Shown here piece after piece: positions 44,193 to 53,622 of a stretch of 64,000 nt of DNA. Source of the DNA: CALINF01 sp039990395 (GTDB taxonomy: Bacteria > Pseudomonadota > Gammaproteobacteria > Pseudomonadales > Halieaceae). The DNA lies in the NCBI GenBank assembly GCA_039990395.1, contig JBDXFZ010000074.1, positions 62,001 to 126,000 on the forward strand. The letters are read 5' to 3'. The notes below the pieces were generated by a model, which worked only from the letters and a program-made list of their open reading frames with translations, was not told where the DNA came from and searched no databases. A program made the position numbers and the translations under genes. The first letter of the stretch is position 1. Each line of letters starts with the position of its first letter.

Positions 44193-45563
44193 ATGAAAGT
44201 GGTTGTACTGTGGTCAGACGCGCTGATTTTCCTGTTGGTGGTTTCGTTGCTGGTGTTCTTTTTCCAGTTACGCAAGGATCCTCAAATTCGAGCGCGCTGG
44301 CGGCAGGTGTTTGCGTCTCGCCTTGGTATGATGACGTTTACTGTCATCATCGCCTACGTGACAGTGGCGCTGCTCGATTCACTGCATTTTCGTGTGGCGT
44401 TAGAGAACCCCGAGGGATTGGAGACCCAGGAGGTTTTCTACGATAACAATGTAACCAGTGTGCTGGATGTGCTCAGTGGCGGGATGAACGAGCGCTTCGA
44501 ACGCACCTACTCCGCACCGTTTGCGCTGATTTCGTTTGAAAAACAAACTCTGAAGGATGGGCAGGGACAAACCATCCGCGACTACCCGCCGCTACAACAT
44601 GCGGGTGTTCATCTGGCGTCGCCAGACGACAAATGGGCAGACGTAGGAAAGCGAAGTTTCTATGCCTTGTTTCTGGGCGCTGCGTTGTCGCTATTATTTA
44701 TCCTGCCTCAATGGCTGTTGCTGCGTAGTAGCCCGTTGCCCTGGTTCGCGTCGTGGGCGGTGCAGGGAATTCTGATTTCAACAGCGGTTTGGATGGTGAG
44801 TATTAGCCGCTACTACCATGTGCTGGGCACTGATCTGGGTGGCGCCGATGTGCTCTATCAAACGATGAAAGGTATCCGCACCGGTGTGTTGCTCGGTACA
44901 TTAGCAACACTCATCATGTTGCCAATTGCAGTGACTTTGGGAATTGCAGCGGGCTACTTCAAAGGTTGGGTCGATGATGTGGTGCAGTATCTCTACATCA
45001 CGCTTAGCTCTATCCCCGGCATTCTACTGATTGCCGCTTCTGTACTGTTATTTCAGGTGTATATCGACATCAATCCTGAATTTTTCTCTATTGGTATGGA
45101 AAAGGCGGATGCCAAGTTTATCGCGCTGTGCTTCATTTTAGGGGTTACCAGCTGGAGTACCTTGTGCCGGTTGATACGCGCAGAAACACTCAAAATTAGT
45201 CAGCTGGGTTACGTACAGGCAGCGCATGCCTTCGGCGTTAGTCATGTTCGGATCCTGTGGCGTCATATCTTGCCCAATGTGGTGCACATCATATTGATAA
45301 CGTTCGTATTAGACTTTAGTGCGCTGGTTCTGGCAGAGGCTGTGCTGTCGTTTATCGGCGTGGGTATCGATCCTTCGATGGGTAGCTGGGGCAATATGAT
45401 TAATGGTGCCCGAACCGAGCTATCGCGAGAGCCGGTGATTTGGTGGACCTTGGCCGGAGCGTTCCTGTTCATGTTTGTACTAGTGCTCGCGGCAAACCTG
45501 TTCTCCGACTTGGTGCGCGATGCGTTTGATCCGCGTACCAGTTTGCGGGGGGCTGAGGCATGA
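44193..45563 (+). CDS. Peptide ABC importer permease (DppC type) with extended N-terminus
   Basis: 456 aa, about 150 longer than usual DppC. The C-terminal part holds the permease core (IRTGVLLGTLATLIMLPIAVTLGI and EAA loop QAAHAFGVSHVRILWRHILPN). The N-terminal extension has an extra membrane helix (about 6-25), a second (about 50-70), a periplasmic or cytosolic loop of about 80 residues, and further helices near 155-210. What the extension does is unknown; it may contact the tailed binding protein of the same operon. Confidence 0.9.
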   Translation: MKVVVLWSDALIFLLVVSLLVFFFQLRKDPQIRARWRQVFASRLGMMTFTVIIAYVTVALLDSLHFRVALENPEGLETQEVFYDNNVTSVLDVLSGGMNERFERTYSAPFALISFEKQTLKDGQGQTIRDYPPLQHAGVHLASPDDKWADVGKRSFYALFLGAALSLLFILPQWLLLRSSPLPWFASWAVQGILISTAVWMVSISRYYHVLGTDLGGADVLYQTMKGIRTGVLLGTLATLIMLPIAVTLGIAAGYFKGWVDDVVQYLYITLSSIPGILLIAASVLLFQVYIDINPEFFSIGMEKADAKFIALCFILGVTSWSTLCRLIRAETLKISQLGYVQAAHAFGVSHVRILWRHILPNVVHIILITFVLDFSALVLAEAVLSFIGVGIDPSMGSWGNMINGARTELSREPVIWWTLAGAFLFMFVLVLAANLFSDLVRDAFDPRTSLRGAEA

Positions 45564-47188
45564 GCGTGGCGAGCGATAACAATGTGGCCAAAGGGGATGT
45601 GCGCCTGCGCATTCAGGACCTGTCTGTTGTATTGGCCGAAGATGGCAGTTCGATTCTCGACAATGTGAATATCGATCTGCACGCGGGTGAAGTCTTTGCC
45701 CTGGTGGGTGAGTCTGGCAGTGGCAAGTCGGTTACGTCCATGGCTGCGATGCGTCTATTGCCGGATGCGCTGAAGATCACATCCGGGAAGGTGGATATTG
45801 CAGGACAAGACCTGTTCTCTCTGCCCGAATCCAGAATGCTGGAGATCAGGGGTCGTCGCGTGGCCATGATTTTCCAAAACGCCATGACCGCACTGAATCC
45901 GGTGCAGACGGTGGGCGACCAAGTGGCAGAAACGCTGCGTCTGCACACGACTCTTCGAGGTCAGGCGCTGCGGCAGCGTGTTGAGCAGGCCTTTGCAGAA
46001 GTGGGTATCCCTAGCCCTTCCCAGCGGTATGACTTTTACCCTCACCAACTTTCCGGTGGCCAGCAGCAGCGGGTGATGATTGCGATGGCGTTGGCGTGTG
46101 AGCCGGAAGTGTTGATTGCAGACGAGCCCACCACAGCGCTGGATGTAACAATTCAGGAGCAGGTGCTGGAGCTGATTCGTGAGCTCACGCAGTCGCGTCA
46201 ACTCGCCGTACTATTGATCACTCACGATATGGGTGTGGTGAATAATGTAGCCGACAAGGTAGGGGTGATGTATCGCGGCAAGATCATCGAAGAGGCCGAG
46301 GTTGGAGCTTTCTTTCATAACCCGCAGCACGACTACAGTAAGCGCCTGATTGACGCACTGCCAGATCTGCGCCATTTCAGAGAGGCTGCCAGCACGGCGC
46401 CGCTGCTTGAAGTGGACGACATGGCAATTCACTTTCCTATCCGTAAAGGCTTACTGCAGCGCGCAGTGGATTACACACGCGCCGTAGACGGTGTGTCGCT
46501 GGAGATCGGGCGCGGTGAAACCTATGCGCTGGTTGGCGAGTCAGGCAGCGGCAAGTCAACATTGGGTCGCGGTATTCTGAATCTGGAAGAAGTTACCTCC
46601 GGTGGCGTGCGTTTTCGTGGCGAAACCATTCAAAACATTGGCCGATCGGCGATGTTGCCGTATCGCAAACAGATTCAGGTGATTTTTCAGAACCCGTTCT
46701 CATCGATGAACCCACGTCTTACGGTGGGTGAAATTATTGCAGAAGGCATGATCAGCCTGAAGATGGGCTTGTCTACGCAGGAGCAGAATGAGCGTATAGA
46801 TGCGCTATTGACCCGAGTGCAGATGACACCAGACTGCCGAGTTCGATACCCACATGAGTTTTCCGGTGGACAGTTGCAGCGCATTGCCATCGCCCGCGCC
46901 CTGGCGGTTGACCCCGAGCTAATCGTTTGCGATGAGCCGACCAGCGCGCTGGATGTGTCTATTCGCGCCGAGGTATTGGAGTTGCTGGCGGAGTTGCAGC
47001 GGGAGTTTGGCTTGTCGTACCTGTTTATTACCCACGATTTATCGATCATTCCAGGCATCGCCCACCGTGTTGGTGTTATGCAAAACGGCAAGATTGTAGA
47101 GCAGGGCAGTGCGAATCAAATTCTCACCAATCCGCAGCACCCTTACACGCAGGCGTTGCTCGCATCTGTGCCTACGCTGGATGACTAA
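45560..47188 (+). CDS. Peptide ABC importer ATPase, DppD-DppF fusion
   Basis: 542 aa with two complete ABC domains. Walker A motifs GESGSGKSVTS (about 51) and GESGSGKSTLG (about 328); signatures LSGGQQQRV and FSGGQLQRI; Walker B LIADEPTTALD and VCDEPTSALD. Start overlaps the permease stop by 4 nt (ATGA). Such double ATPases replace separate DppD and DppF, as in YejF. Last gene of the operon; no terminator hairpin seen before the convergent MFS gene. Confidence 0.94.
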   Translation: MSVASDNNVAKGDVRLRIQDLSVVLAEDGSSILDNVNIDLHAGEVFALVGESGSGKSVTSMAAMRLLPDALKITSGKVDIAGQDLFSLPESRMLEIRGRRVAMIFQNAMTALNPVQTVGDQVAETLRLHTTLRGQALRQRVEQAFAEVGIPSPSQRYDFYPHQLSGGQQQRVMIAMALACEPEVLIADEPTTALDVTIQEQVLELIRELTQSRQLAVLLITHDMGVVNNVADKVGVMYRGKIIEEAEVGAFFHNPQHDYSKRLIDALPDLRHFREAASTAPLLEVDDMAIHFPIRKGLLQRAVDYTRAVDGVSLEIGRGETYALVGESGSGKSTLGRGILNLEEVTSGGVRFRGETIQNIGRSAMLPYRKQIQVIFQNPFSSMNPRLTVGEIIAEGMISLKMGLSTQEQNERIDALLTRVQMTPDCRVRYPHEFSGGQLQRIAIARALAVDPELIVCDEPTSALDVSIRAEVLELLAELQREFGLSYLFITHDLSIIPGIAHRVGVMQNGKIVEQGSANQILTNPQHPYTQALLASVPTLDD

Positions 47189-47256
47189 GCGAGGCGCAGA
47201 CGTGTCACAAACCTCGTGATCGGTAGCCGGCTTACTAAAGAGAAGTCCGCAGCTAG

Positions 47257-48480
47257 TTAGTCCAACTCCGACCCGGCGGTTTCGCGCAACATCAGCCATA
47301 CCACGGGTATAGCAAGTAAGCCGCTAAGGCTCATGAACGAAAGGGCTGTTGCGTGACTACCCAGTATATTGAACAAGCTACCCTCAATGGCCAGGCCAGC
47401 CACTGATGCAAACATGGCAAATAGCGTGCGCAATGTGGATGCTGTGGAGCGACAGTGAGTGGGAAACAGTTCACCGCTGATCGCATTGACGATCACGTCG
47501 ATGGCAAAAAATGTAAATAGAGCGCTCATCCAGAAGAGGGGTAGCAAGAAGCCACTGGAGTTGTAAAAGGCGATGAAGGAGGCGCAGTTTAGTAGTATTC
47601 CCCCCGCTAGCATGGGGCGTCGCCCAACATGGTCAGACAGGCGCCCCGCCAGTGTGTTGCCCAGAATGGCCACGCTACCGGCGGCTATGAACAACAGGCT
47701 CACCTGCTGCGTGCTGTAGTCGTGAATGTCCTGTAAGTACTTGGACATAAAGTTAAGACTGGAGCTTACCTGAAACCAGAACAGCGCGGCTATCGAACCA
47801 ATCGCGAGCATCGCCCGACGGTGGTGACGGAAAATTTCTGTAAAGGGCTGCAGCACAGACTTAGGCGCGGCGTCTTCAGTGTGCTGTTCAAACATGGAAG
47901 ACTCGGGTAGCTGCCGACGCAACCATGCGATATACAGAATGGGTAGCGCAGCGAGCACATACAGAGCTCGCCAACCACCGGGCAAGTGTTCGCTGAAGCC
48001 GTAAAGTAGCGATGCCAGCCCCGAGCCCAAGCCCCCCATTGCCGCCAAAAACCCGACGCCCCAGCCGCGTTGGCGCGCCGGTAGCATTTCCAGCACGTAG
48101 ATAACTGCCAGAATCTCCTCGGCAGTGGTAAAGCCTCGGGCAAACAGCTGTACGATCACGAACTCTTCAGCAGTACGGGTAAACCCGGTGAGTCCGGTGG
48201 CGACAGACAAGCCGATCAGGGTTATCAGTAACAAACGCCGTCGCCCAATACGATCTGATAGCAATGCCAGAAATATGGCAGGTATGGCACCCAAACGCGC
48301 CAGTGCGATGACTTTGCCCAGGTCTTCCTCGGGGATGTTAAAACTCGCCTGCACGTCCGGCAGGGCCAGGCTAAGCACCGTTCCGTCGTACTGGCCAATA
48401 AAGAAGGCCGCACCAAGTAGTAGTAGCAGTGTCTTGTGGGTGGCCGACAAGTCTTGAGGCGGAACAAAAATTCGGAACAT
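47257..48480 (-). CDS. MFS transporter
   Basis: 407 aa with about 12 helices. Two MFS loop motifs, LLSDRIGRRRLLL (loop 2-3) and RLSDHVGRRPMLAGG (loop 8-9), and a central loop with a charged stretch (EQHTEDAAPK). The pattern resembles sugar or aromatic-acid/metabolite:H+ symporters, but no substrate can be assigned. AAGAGAAC lies just before the ATG. It stands alone, divergent from the SYLF gene across 225 bp. Confidence 0.87.
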   Translation of the reverse strand: MFRIFVPPQDLSATHKTLLLLLGAAFFIGQYDGTVLSLALPDVQASFNIPEEDLGKVIALARLGAIPAIFLALLSDRIGRRRLLLITLIGLSVATGLTGFTRTAEEFVIVQLFARGFTTAEEILAVIYVLEMLPARQRGWGVGFLAAMGGLGSGLASLLYGFSEHLPGGWRALYVLAALPILYIAWLRRQLPESSMFEQHTEDAAPKSVLQPFTEIFRHHRRAMLAIGSIAALFWFQVSSSLNFMSKYLQDIHDYSTQQVSLLFIAAGSVAILGNTLAGRLSDHVGRRPMLAGGILLNCASFIAFYNSSGFLLPLFWMSALFTFFAIDVIVNAISGELFPTHCRSTASTLRTLFAMFASVAGLAIEGSLFNILGSHATALSFMSLSGLLAIPVVWLMLRETAGSELD

Positions 48481-48564
48481 GCGTTCTCTTGGATTCGATA
48501 TCTGTGTGACTACTGTACTGTAATTGCTCGAATAAGATGAAATATCATGTCATTATCCATAACT

Positions 48565-48592
48565 TGTCAAAGCGTCAGTAACGGATATTTTC
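48565..48592 (+). promoter_or_regulatory. Candidate promoter of the SYLF gene
   Basis: TTGTCA (48565-48570), 16-bp spacer, TATTTT (48587-48592). The implied leader is about 105 nt and contains a small hairpin (AAATGC/GCATTT with a 5-nt loop at about 48626-48642). Confidence 0.4.
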
Positions 48593-48705
48593 AAGGGTTG
48601 CCGATAATAAAAGCCCTGCAAATGCGGGAAGCATTTACCACGCTAGCAGCCTCGACCTGATGCACAGCGCTCGATTACATTAACGACGATCTACGGAGTA
48701 TTTCC

Positions 48706-49278
48706 ATGCAGAACATTCTAAAGCCCATTCTTGCAGCATTCGCGCTGACCCTTGTTAGTCAATTCGCCGTTGCGGATGAATATAGTGACGCCAAGAAGGT
48801 TTTTGTTAACGCCGGGCAAAGCGGCGCATTTTTCGGTAACAGCTATGCGTATGCCCTGTTTCCCAGTATTGGCAAGGCTGGCTTGGGGGTGGGTGGCGCC
48901 CACGGCAAGGGTAAAGTGTTTGTAGGTGGAGCCGCGGTAGGATCTACCAAGATGACGCAACTGTCAGTCGGCTTTCAGATGGGCGGTCAGGTGTATAGCC
49001 AGATCATCTTCCTGCAAGACAAGCGCTCCTTTGATGAGTTTACGTCGGGTGATTTTGAGTTCAGCGCTCAGGCGACAGCCGTAGCAATTACCGCAGCAGC
49101 GGGTGCTCAGAGCACCACGGGTGGCGGTAGCACCGCTGGTGCGAGTGGCGGCAAGAACGATGCGTCAACTGTTTCTGCAGGCTATAACAAGGGCATGGCC
49201 GTGTTCACGGTAGCCAAGGGTGGCCTGATGTATGAAGCGGCTCTGGCAGGGCAAAAATACAGCTACAAATCCAAGTAG
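48706..49278 (+). CDS. SYLF-domain (Ysc84-like) secreted lipid-binding protein
   Basis: 190 aa with a signal peptide (about residues 1-23, Ala-Val-Ala-Asp). SYLF/Ysc84 features: YALFPSIGKAGLGVGGAHGKG, GQVYSQIIFL, FEFSAQATAVAI. An insert rich in Gly, Ser and Thr (about 140-152) splits the C-terminal part before GMAVFTVAKGGLMYEAALAGQKY. In bacteria these proteins are exported and thought to bind lipids. GGAG lies 7 nt before the ATG. Confidence 0.92.
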   Translation: MQNILKPILAAFALTLVSQFAVADEYSDAKKVFVNAGQSGAFFGNSYAYALFPSIGKAGLGVGGAHGKGKVFVGGAAVGSTKMTQLSVGFQMGGQVYSQIIFLQDKRSFDEFTSGDFEFSAQATAVAITAAAGAQSTTGGGSTAGASGGKNDASTVSAGYNKGMAVFTVAKGGLMYEAALAGQKYSYKSK

Positions 49279-49353
49279 GGTATAAGGCGCGCTGGCAAAC
49301 CTGGGTCCGCTCATGGGCCCTTGATTTGGTGCTGGCTTACGAGCGCACACGAC

Positions 49354-50706
49354 CTAAAACGTCAGGCTAAACTTGGCGCCACCGGAATCACTACTCCCCA
49401 GCGCGACACTGCCTCCATGTGCCAGCATCACCTGGCGAGTGAGTGCTAGCCCCACACCAGAGCCGTCGCGCTTGGTTGTGAAGAAGGGGACGAAGATCTT
49501 GCCGGCAAGGTCGGGATCAATCCCCGGGCCATTGTCGGCGACCTCCAGGCAGACATGGCCGTTTCGATTGAGACTGGCCGTCATCGAAACGCTCGGCGCT
49601 TCGTGGCCCACTAGCGCTTGCTCAGCGTTCTTGAGCAGGTTCAATAGCACTTGCTCCAGCATGTCTGCATCAGCCGTGAGTTGTAGCGATTCGGGCTCTA
49701 CCTGTATCGCCAAATTTATTGAGCTGGTCTCCCAGCCTGTGGCCACCAACTGAGCCACATTGGCGAACAACTGGCTAACCTCAACCGGCTGCTTGTTTGG
49801 TGTTGGTAGGCGGGTGAGCTGTCGATAGCTTTGTACAAACTGCAGCAGGCCATCTGAGCGCCTGGCCACAGTTTCCACTGCACTTTTTACATCGGCAAGT
49901 TCTTCTACCACGTCCGGGTGATCGGCGACTTTACTCGTCGCATCTTCTACCAGGTCGACGGCGGTTTCGGCTAATGAAGCAACTGGCGTGATGCTGTTCA
50001 TAATCTCATGCGTTAACACTCGCACCAGATCCTGCCAGGCTTGAAGTTGCACGCCATCCAATTCACTTTGAATATTCTGCAGGCTAACCAAGCGCTCCAT
50101 TTCGCCGCCGATAATGATTTCGGTGGCAGACAAAATCAGGCGTTGCTCAACGATATCCATCAGGAACACGGCGAGTCGCCTTTCACCGGGCGCTACTACC
50201 GACATCTGGCGGTAGAAGTCCTCGCCAAAGCTGCGCAGATCTTCGAGGCGTTCCACTTTTACGCTGCCAAACAAGCGACGCGCGGCGTTGTTGTGTAAAC
50301 GAATTTTGCCGTCGATATGTACCGACAGCAGTGGTACGGGTACATGCTCCATGAGTGCCTTGAGGTGACGCAGGCTCTCTTCCTGTTGCGTGCGCATTTC
50401 CTGAAAGCGCTCAATAATGCCGGTGAATACATCGCCCAGTTCTTCAAAGCCGGCGCCAACCTCTTGCATCTTGAAGCGCTGGCCAAAATCCGCGTACCGA
50501 ATCACATCCAGAAAGCGCGTCAGCTCCGCATTGGTGCGGCTAACAAACCGCACGATCTCCAAAAGTTGCGCCAATGCCAGCAACCCAACCAGAAAACGCA
50601 AGGTGGGGTAGCCCGGAACACTGAACAAATAGACGGCGGTTCCCAGTACGACAACTAGCGCGAATACGCGTAGCCCGATTAGCAGTGAGAAGTTTTTAAA
50701 ACCCAT
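49354..50706 (-). CDS. Sensor histidine kinase, NtrY-like, partner of the sigma-54 regulator
   Basis: 450 aa. Two N-terminal membrane helices (about 8-27, 33-52) with almost no periplasmic loop, a HAMP-like linker, a PAS-like domain (about 120-190), the H-box LTHEIMNSITPVASLAET (His near 235), N-box LLNLLKNAEQAL and G-box VADNGPGIDPDLAGKIF with FFTTKRDGSGVGL. The short loop suggests it senses a membrane or cytosolic signal. Its start overlaps the regulator stop by 11 nt, so the pair is translationally coupled and transcribed regulator first. Confidence 0.93.
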   Translation of the reverse strand: MGFKNFSLLIGLRVFALVVVLGTAVYLFSVPGYPTLRFLVGLLALAQLLEIVRFVSRTNAELTRFLDVIRYADFGQRFKMQEVGAGFEELGDVFTGIIERFQEMRTQQEESLRHLKALMEHVPVPLLSVHIDGKIRLHNNAARRLFGSVKVERLEDLRSFGEDFYRQMSVVAPGERRLAVFLMDIVEQRLILSATEIIIGGEMERLVSLQNIQSELDGVQLQAWQDLVRVLTHEIMNSITPVASLAETAVDLVEDATSKVADHPDVVEELADVKSAVETVARRSDGLLQFVQSYRQLTRLPTPNKQPVEVSQLFANVAQLVATGWETSSINLAIQVEPESLQLTADADMLEQVLLNLLKNAEQALVGHEAPSVSMTASLNRNGHVCLEVADNGPGIDPDLAGKIFVPFFTTKRDGSGVGLALTRQVMLAHGGSVALGSSDSGGAKFSLTF

Positions 50707-52093
50707 ACTTCTCCATACGTCTGTAGAGCGCGGCTCTGGTGATTCCCAACTCCTTGGCGGCGTGGCTGATGTTGTAGCGGTGTTTTTGCAAGGCTGTCTC
50801 GATAACGCGCTTTTCCATGTCGCCTAAATTCAGGCCATAGTCGCTGATGGAAGGCTCGCTTTCTGTCTGCTGCGCTGGTGCATTGACGGGCGACTTCAAT
50901 TGCAGGTCATCGATGTCATAGCTGCCATTCTCGGCCAGGATAACTGCGCGCTCTGTGGCGTGGCGCAGTGCTCTTACATTCCCTGGCCAATCATAGGCTT
51001 GCATGGCCTCCAGCGCTCGCTCTGAAAAAGGCAGTTGAGGTTTGTGATACTTGCGTGCGTACAGCCCGGCGTAATATGTGGCAATCTCCACGATATCCTC
51101 GCGACGCTGACGTAGCGGGGGTAGCGTGAGCTCAACGGTATTGAGTCGAAACAACAAATCCTGGCGGAATATGGCTTCGTCGGCGAGTTGGGCGCGCGTT
51201 ACGTTGGTGGCAGAGATCACCCGTACATCGAATCCTACAGACTTATTGCTGCCTACCGGTGTGACCTGACGCTGCTCGAGTACTGTCAGCAACTTGGCCT
51301 GTAAGTGCAGTGGGATATTGCCGATCTCGTCTAGAAAGAGTGTGCCGCCGTTGGCTGCTTCCAATCGGCCGATGCGATCTTCGTTGGCGCCGGTAAATGC
51401 GCCCTTACGATGACCAAACAACTCGGATTCGAACAGTGTCTCCGACACGGCGCCCAAGTCGATCGACATGAATGCAGCGTTGGCTCGCTTGCTGCGTTGG
51501 TGTACCAGTCTGGCTGCAAGCTCCTTACCGGTGCCGTTCTCTCCCATGATCAGAATGTTGGCGTCAGTGGGGGCAGAGCGCTCAATCAGTGACAACACTT
51601 CCTTGATGGCCGCTGAGCTACCCAGCAGAGACTGCTCACTGGCGCTACTGGCGGCGGCGAGCGCCTTGTTACTGAGTTTTAGTGACTGCGCTTCAGCGCG
51701 ACTGGCTCGAAGTTTTACCGCAGCAGACAATGTGGCTACTACCTTCTCGTTCTGCCAGGGCTTGGCGACAAAATCGGTGGCGCCATGTTTCATGGCCTCT
51801 ACTGCCACGCTCATGCTGCCGTGCGCGGTAATCATGACGACTACAGCGTCTGGGTCCATCTCCAGAATCCGCGCTAACCAAATAAAGCCCTGCTGCCCGC
51901 TGCTTTCGCCGGGCGAGAAGTTCATATCGAGCAAGATGGCATCAAAGTGATTGGCGCTGAGCAAGGCGGGTAGCTGCGTGGGATCGTTACACGTCTGCAC
52001 ATGCCCAAATTGACGTTTTAGCAGCAGTTTGCCCGCTGTGAGGATGTCCTCATCGTCGTCAACGATCAGTATGTTTCGCTGTTTGTCGGTCAC
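50696..52093 (-). CDS. NtrC-family sigma-54-dependent response regulator
   Basis: 465 aa from the GTG at 52093, which has GGGAGAG 4 nt upstream; ATG starts at 52114 and 52195 lack a ribosome site and the first would overlap the upstream operator repeats. Receiver domain (ILIVDDDED; phospho-acceptor Asp in ILLDMNF near 52), AAA+ domain with Walker A GENGTGKE, sigma-54 contact GAFTGA and Walker B LFLDEIG, and a Fis-type helix-turn-helix at the C-terminus (NISHAAKELGITRAALYRRM). It most likely activates the divergent exporter operon at 52265. Confidence 0.93.
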   Translation of the reverse strand: MTDKQRNILIVDDDEDILTAGKLLLKRQFGHVQTCNDPTQLPALLSANHFDAILLDMNFSPGESSGQQGFIWLARILEMDPDAVVVMITAHGSMSVAVEAMKHGATDFVAKPWQNEKVVATLSAAVKLRASRAEAQSLKLSNKALAAASSASEQSLLGSSAAIKEVLSLIERSAPTDANILIMGENGTGKELAARLVHQRSKRANAAFMSIDLGAVSETLFESELFGHRKGAFTGANEDRIGRLEAANGGTLFLDEIGNIPLHLQAKLLTVLEQRQVTPVGSNKSVGFDVRVISATNVTRAQLADEAIFRQDLLFRLNTVELTLPPLRQRREDIVEIATYYAGLYARKYHKPQLPFSERALEAMQAYDWPGNVRALRHATERAVILAENGSYDIDDLQLKSPVNAPAQQTESEPSISDYGLNLGDMEKRVIETALQKHRYNISHAAKELGITRAALYRRMEKYGF

Positions 52094-52107
52094 GCTACTC
52101 TCCCAAG

Positions 52108-52144
52108 TGTTCATAATCGTACAGCGTGTGTTCGATTTCGTACA
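52108..52144. promoter_or_regulatory. Tandem upstream activator sites for the NtrC-family regulator
   Basis: Two 16-bp direct repeats, TGTTCATAATCGTACA (52108-52123) and TGTTCGATTTCGTACA (52129-52144), start 21 bp apart (two helical turns). Each is a partial dyad TGTNC-N6-GNACA. They are centred about 110 bp upstream of the predicted sigma-54 start site, the usual enhancer distance, and also overlap the 5' leader of the regulator gene. Confidence 0.6.
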
Positions 52145-52207
52145 CCTAAATGCGGGTTCAAGGGCGGCTATTTGTAACTTTCCTAATAATATCAATGATT
52201 TATAAAG

Positions 52208-52224
52208 TTGGCCCAGCGTTTGCT
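52208..52224 (+). promoter_or_regulatory. Sigma-54 (-24/-12) promoter of the exporter operon
   Basis: TTGGCCCAGCGTTTGCT has GG at 52210-52211 and GC at 52222-52223 with exactly 10 bp between, as in the consensus TGGCACG-N4-TTGC. The predicted start is near 52235, 30 bp before the adaptor gene. Confidence 0.75.
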
Positions 52225-52264
52225 TTGTAGTTAGGTAGACACCCTAAAAGACAGAGACGAGCGC

Positions 52265-53596
52265 ATGGGCACCATCAGCAAAATGGAACAAACCGCAGTA
52301 GACGCCGAAAGTAAGGCGGCTGTGGGTGCGAGCATGGATCGCGTCATCGAAAAGAAACGCTCTCCCGCAAAAATAGCCGGTTTAGCTTTGGCGATTGTGG
52401 CAGTGGTGGTGCTCGTAGCGTACTGGGTTACCTCGCCGGGTGGCCGCAGCCTGAGTATTGCCAACGACCGCGTGATGCTGTCGCCGGTGCAAACCGGAAT
52501 TTTCGAGGACACGATTCCGGTGAGGGCGAGGGTAGCGCCACTCAAAACCGTTTTCCTGGATGCCATTCAGGGTGGCCGGGTAGAAGAGATCCTCATCGAA
52601 GATGGCACCGAAGTTGAAGTAGGGCAGCCTATCGCCCGCTTGTCTAATTCCGACCTGCAATTGAGTGTGATGAATACTGAGTCGCGGGTGATGGAGCAGC
52701 TCAACAGCATGCGTGATCAGGAATTGCGTCTGGAGCAGAACCGCCTTTCACACAAACGCACATTGGTAGATGTTGATTATGAGATTCGTCGATTGGGCCG
52801 CGAGATTGAGCGCCAGGAGGGCTTGTTGGATAAAGGGCTGTCGGCCCAGTCGAATTTCGACAACCTGATCGATGAGTTGGAATATAACCGCTCCAGACGC
52901 ACGGTGACTTTAGAGAGCCAGGCGTCAGATGAGCGCTTGATGGCTAATCAGTTGGCGTTCTTTAAGGACAACACCGAAGTCATGGAAGCCAATTTACGGT
53001 TTGCCCGTCAGAGCCTTGAGGAGCTGAACGTGAAAGCGCCCGTAACCGGCAAGCTGTCTGGCTTTGATATGGAGGTGGGTCAAAATGTGCCCCGCGGCAC
53101 TCGCATAGGGCAGATAGACAACGCCGACGAATTCAAGCTCACCGCGAACATCGACGAATTCTACCTGGGGCGTATCGATATCGATCAGCAGGTGACTTTT
53201 GAGCAGGACGGCGAAGAGTTTTCACTTCGAGTTGCCAAGATATACCCCAATGTAGAAAGCGGTCAGTTTGAAATCGACATGCAGTTTCTGCAAGAACCTC
53301 CCCGTGGGCTGCGACGCGGGCAGACCATTCAAGCCAAGTTAACCCTTGGGGACGCCAGCGAGGCGTTGCTCATTCCCAATGGCACCTTCTTTCAGGATAC
53401 CGGTGGCAAATGGATATTTGTTGCCAGCCCCGATGGCAGCAGCGCGATCAAGCGGACCGTACAGTTGGGTCGCCGCAACACACGATTTATCGAAGTACTC
53501 GATGGGCTTCAAGCAGGTGAAACCGTAATCACTTCTCCCTATAGCGGCTTTCGCGATATGGATGTGCTTTTGCTCAACGAATCCAATACTCAATAA
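52265..53596 (+). CDS. HlyD/MacA-type periplasmic adaptor of an ABC exporter
   Basis: 443 aa. One membrane helix (about 40-60) after a cytosolic start, lipoyl half (PLKTVFLDAIQGGRVEEILIEDG is the region), a long coiled-coil hairpin (about 130-250, rich in Glu/Arg/Leu), second lipoyl half (LNVKAPVTGKLSG) and beta-barrel. It would link the ATPase/permease pair to an outer-membrane channel encoded elsewhere. First gene of a three-gene operon under the sigma-54-type promoter. Confidence 0.9.
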   Translation: MGTISKMEQTAVDAESKAAVGASMDRVIEKKRSPAKIAGLALAIVAVVVLVAYWVTSPGGRSLSIANDRVMLSPVQTGIFEDTIPVRARVAPLKTVFLDAIQGGRVEEILIEDGTEVEVGQPIARLSNSDLQLSVMNTESRVMEQLNSMRDQELRLEQNRLSHKRTLVDVDYEIRRLGREIERQEGLLDKGLSAQSNFDNLIDELEYNRSRRTVTLESQASDERLMANQLAFFKDNTEVMEANLRFARQSLEELNVKAPVTGKLSGFDMEVGQNVPRGTRIGQIDNADEFKLTANIDEFYLGRIDIDQQVTFEQDGEEFSLRVAKIYPNVESGQFEIDMQFLQEPPRGLRRGQTIQAKLTLGDASEALLIPNGTFFQDTGGKWIFVASPDGSSAIKRTVQLGRRNTRFIEVLDGLQAGETVITSPYSGFRDMDVLLLNESNTQ

Positions 53597-53622
53597 TTTC
53601 AGTCTCCCAAGAGGATATATCA

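Noticed and set aside
49300..49335. Possible terminator hairpin (GGGTCC/GGGCCC) after the SYLF gene
   Set aside because: The stem is short with a mismatch and there is no T-run; not supported.
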